A stretch of DNA of 7,354 nt from Firmicutes bacterium UBA1535 (GTDB taxonomy: Bacteria; Bacillota; Clostridia; Tissierellales; Sedimentibacteraceae), in assembly GCA_002323775.1 (NCBI GenBank), contig DCPV01000110.1, positions 1 through 7,354 on the forward strand, in the 5' to 3' direction. Numbering within the stretch: the stretch's first letter is position 1; every line of letters starts with the position of its first letter. The notes beneath the pieces were generated by a model. It saw only the letters and a list, made by a program, of their open reading frames with translations, searched no databases and was not told where the DNA came from. Positions 6,936 through 7,354 of the stretch are shown here, piece by piece. The position numbers and the translations under genes are program-made.

Positions 6936-6960
6936 AAACAGATAAATTTTTAGATGTATA

Positions 6961-6998
6961 AAGGCTATATATAGTAAACTATATATAGCCTTATTTTT
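6961..6998 (+). terminator. Rho-independent terminator of the ABC transporter operon
   Basis: A perfect 14-bp stem, AAGGCTATATATAG (6961-6974) with CTATATATAGCCTT (6979-6992), encloses a TAAA loop and is followed by ATTTTTA. It begins 25 bases after the permease stop. It lies between convergent genes; on the minus strand the stem is followed by TATACATC rather than a T run, so it should end rightward transcripts best and leftward ones less well. Confidence 0.9.
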
Positions 6999-7354
6999 AT
7001 AAACCTAATATTTTAATTGCTTCATCTTCATTAGCTACAAAATACAAGTGCTTTCCTTTATTGCTTTCGTAAATAAAGTCATGAAGCGGCTTGCTTGTAT
7101 ATCCGGAAAAATCACCGATAATAGCAAGCCTAAAACTATAATTTACAAGCTTTTGAGCAACTTCACCTGCCACGCCGCTTGACAGCTTGAAAAAATCTTC
7201 TGCAATTGATTCTTTATTCACTATAATATTGCGACAATCATGCTCATATGCGATACTGCCAGTGAAGTCTAAAGCAGACTGTCCATCGCTTATTATCGGT
7301 GTGTTGCTATTAACAATAGCTATTTTTTCATTTTTTATTTCAATTATTTTTATG
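6997..7354 (-). CDS. DUF4180-type protein, 5' end cut by the window edge
   Basis: The minus-strand frame stays open from the stop at 6997-6999 to the window edge, giving 118 visible residues that begin IKIIEIKNEKIAI and end DEAIKILGL. The pattern matches my memory of DUF4180 proteins, small soluble proteins of unknown function common in Firmicutes: an N-terminal strand pair, ISDGQSALDF, INKESIAEDFF-like (here VNKESIAEDFF), a helix with LAGE-like GVAGEVAQK, LAIIGDFSGYTSK, FIYESNKG and a C-terminal strand FVANEDEA. The family is about this long, so only a few residues are probably missing. A GTG at 7221 is in frame but has no ribosome binding site and would delete the conserved N-terminal half; it is an internal Val codon. 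The gene converges on the ABC transporter operon, 61 bases from its stop, and need not be related to it. Confidence 0.8.
   Translation of the reverse strand, partial: IKIIEIKNEKIAIVNSNTPIISDGQSALDFTGSIAYEHDCRNIIVNKESIAEDFFKLSSGVAGEVAQKLVNYSFRLAIIGDFSGYTSKPLHDFIYESNKGKHLYFVANEDEAIKILGL

Noticed and set aside
6997..7221. A complete 74-residue protein starting at GTG 7221
   Set aside because: No ribosome binding site precedes the GTG, and the same frame continues open to the window edge with DUF4180-like sequence, so this is only the C-terminal part of a longer gene.
1..7354. CRISPR array, tRNA/rRNA, insertion sequence or phage attachment site
   Set aside because: No spaced direct repeats, cloverleaf-like sequence, transposase or terminal inverted repeats were seen on either strand.

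Overview
The window looks like chromosomal DNA of a low-G+C Firmicute, most likely an anaerobic member of the Clostridia. Non-coding DNA is extremely A/T-rich: two 60-base stretches I counted (2641-2700 and 2941-3000) hold only 7 G/C bases each. Codon use is AT-biased, Arg is often AGA, and Shine-Dalgarno sites are mostly clear. Split large and small methylmalonyl-CoA mutase genes are also common in this group. The genus cannot be fixed from sequence alone.

Left part (27-2732, minus strand). A B12-dependent methylmalonyl-CoA mutase is encoded as a catalytic subunit (858-2516) and a cobalamin-binding subunit (436-834), 23 bases apart. Downstream is a small conserved-looking gene of unknown function (27-374). 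A sigma-A-type promoter is predicted at 2704-2732, giving a leader of about 180 nt. Active-site Tyr, Arg and His, plus the Lys/Asp/His set of the B12 domain, point to methylmalonyl-CoA rather than isobutyryl-CoA as substrate. The likely role is interconversion of succinyl-CoA and methylmalonyl-CoA in propionate metabolism. Epimerase, decarboxylase and the MeaB-type chaperone are not in the window and could lie to the left.

Middle (2517-3048). A divergent, roughly 530-base intergenic region holds no gene. It contains a predicted promoter, four copies of TTAATTAA, an 18-bp perfect palindrome, a 10-bp-arm A/T inverted repeat and a small G/C island.

Right part (3049-6935, plus strand). A two-gene ABC transporter of the MacB/FtsX superfamily follows: an ATPase, then a 1050-residue, 8-TM permease with two FtsX cores. 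Its first extracellular region contains about 235 residues of charged coiled coil, probably an antiparallel hairpin stalk. The operon ends at a strong 14-bp-stem terminator (6961-6998).

Right edge (6997-7354, minus strand). A convergent gene of the DUF4180 type is nearly complete but loses its start at the window edge.

Nothing seen amounts to a clearly new system. The most interesting items are the heptad-phased coiled-coil stalk of the permease, the structured intergenic region, and the unknown 115-residue gene behind the mutase.
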